A stretch of 64,000 nucleotides of DNA from NCBI RefSeq assembly GCF_014596575.1, contig NZ_NASZ01000016.1, forward strand, positions 1-64,000. The letters are read 5' to 3'. Source of the DNA: Flavobacterium pokkalii. GTDB lineage: Bacteria; Bacteroidota; Bacteroidia; Flavobacteriales; Flavobacteriaceae. A model generated the notes under the pieces. The model saw only the letters and a list, made by a program, of their open reading frames with translations, was not told the DNA's origin and did not search any database. Shown here piece after piece: positions 63,195-64,000 of the stretch (its first letter is position 1; each line of letters begins with the position of its first letter). A program made the translations under genes and the position numbers.

Positions 63195-64000
63195 ATGAAA
63201 TTAGCAGAAATATCCATAAAACGTCCTTCCCTGGTGATTGTATTGTTTACAATCCTAACGCTTGGCGGACTATTCAGTTACAGCCAGCTGGGCTATGAAC
63301 TGATTCCTAAGTTCGAAATGAACGTAATTACGGTTTCAACGGTTTATCCGGGGGCTTCTCCGAGTGAGGTTGAAAACACCGTAACTAAGAAAATAGAAGA
63401 TGCGATTGCTTCTTTGGAAAACATCAAAAAAATTGATTCCAAATCCTACGAGAGTCTCTCGGTAGTTTCCATCACATTGACATCTACTGCCAATGTGGAT
63501 GTTTCGATGAACGATGCCCAACGAAAAATTAATGCTATTCTAAGCGACTTGCCCGACGATGCTAAAACACCTTCGTTGAATAAATTCTCCTTGAGCGACA
63601 TGCCAATTATTTCCATTGCGGCCAATGCCAAAATGGACGAAGCCTCTTTTTATGACTTGATTGACAAAAAAATCGCGCCGGTATTGTCCCGTGTTCAGGG
63701 TGTTGCTCAGGTAAATATTATCGGAGGACAGGAACGTGAAATTCAGGTAAATCTGGATGCTACTAAAATGCAGGGATATGGATTATCTGTTCCTCAGGTG
63801 CAACAAATGATTTTAGCTTCTAATTTGGATTTCCCTACCGGAAATATTCAAACCCGCGAACAAAAAATCCTGATTCGTCTGGCTGGTAAATATAAAAGTG
63901 TGGACGAATTAAGAAATTTGGTTATCTCTTCAAAAGACGGAATTCAAATTCGCTTACAAGATATTGCCGATGTTCAGGATGCGCAAAAAATTGCCGAAAA
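63195..64000 (+). CDS. RND efflux transporter permease, 5' part
   Basis: The frame begins with ATG at 63195 and runs off the window after 268 codons. The N-terminus MKLAEISIKRPSLVIVLF, then TLGGLFSYSQLGYELIPKFEMNVITVSTVYPGASPSEVENTV, is the classic RND (AcrB/MexB-like) opening with the first transmembrane helix and porter domain. It is the proton-driven pump of the tripartite efflux system with the preceding adaptor and TolC. Hydrophobe/amphiphile efflux is likely; the substrate is unknown. It is 3'-truncated by the window, not a pseudogene. Confidence 0.93.
   Translation, partial: MKLAEISIKRPSLVIVLFTILTLGGLFSYSQLGYELIPKFEMNVITVSTVYPGASPSEVENTVTKKIEDAIASLENIKKIDSKSYESLSVVSITLTSTANVDVSMNDAQRKINAILSDLPDDAKTPSLNKFSLSDMPIISIAANAKMDEASFYDLIDKKIAPVLSRVQGVAQVNIIGGQEREIQVNLDATKMQGYGLSVPQVQQMILASNLDFPTGNIQTREQKILIRLAGKYKSVDELRNLVISSKDGIQIRLQDIADVQDAQKIAE

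Overview
The window looks like chromosomal DNA from a member of the Flavobacteriia (Bacteroidota), most likely Flavobacterium or a close relative. The evidence is low GC, promoters of the TTTG-N18/19-TAnnTTTG type with few Shine-Dalgarno sites, a fused MurF-alanine racemase, a long-tailed ribosomal protein S16, an OdhA/OdhB pair of Bacteroidota type, DUF4861/BNR_4 sugar genes, and many SPII lipoproteins. No prophage, CRISPR array, rRNA or insertion sequence with a transposase was seen. The one tRNA is tRNA-Ser(GGA).

Layout. 1-6.2 kb: an RRM protein, a lipoprotein, the rpsP-rimM operon, a tRNA methyltransferase, a LysE exporter, a glutaryl-CoA-type dehydrogenase and a DUF3050 protein. 6.2-8.1 kb: an iron-sulfur set (Mrp/ApbC, NifU C-domain, 2Fe-2S ferredoxin). 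8.2-17.2 kb: housekeeping genes, including an alkyltransferase-like protein, a membrane AraC regulator, TrmB, Amt, an L,D-transpeptidase, HPF and a prolyl oligopeptidase. 17.3-21.6 kb: a His-rich TonB receptor (ZnuD-like), a His/Cys-rich small protein, and a lone AT-rich gene with a DUF4062-like N-terminus, flanked by intergenic palindromic repeats. 21.6-27.3 kb: asd, mscL, murF-alr and envelope proteins.

27.4-38.8 kb is one minus-strand operon (BNR_4 protein, GH2, tandem GH43, DUF4861, SDR, UxuA) with a divergent GntR regulator. It should strip galactose, arabinose and uronic acid from a glycan and send the uronate to 2-keto-3-deoxygluconate. It has no SusC/SusD pair. 38.8-42.9 kb: DUF1275, tRNA-Ser, asparaginase, an acyltransferase and TatD.

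43.0-51.7 kb is the most interesting region. An ECF-type sigma factor and a TPR-bearing membrane anti-sigma factor face a five-gene plus-strand cluster: lipoprotein, PKD/beta-barrel protein, exported TPR-CHAT protease with a C-terminal membrane anchor, retropepsin-like aspartic protease, and a jelly-roll lipoprotein with a GH16-like motif. The divergent intergenic region carries four copies of TAAC-N17-GATATA with an invariant 17-base gap, which I read as tandem promoters for the local sigma factor. I know of no described function for this arrangement.

51.7-64 kb: a ThuA protein, a DUF559 nuclease behind a GC-rich palindromic repeat, odhA-odhB, a polyprenyl synthetase, YceI, and a TetR-TolC-adaptor-RND efflux operon cut off by the window edge.
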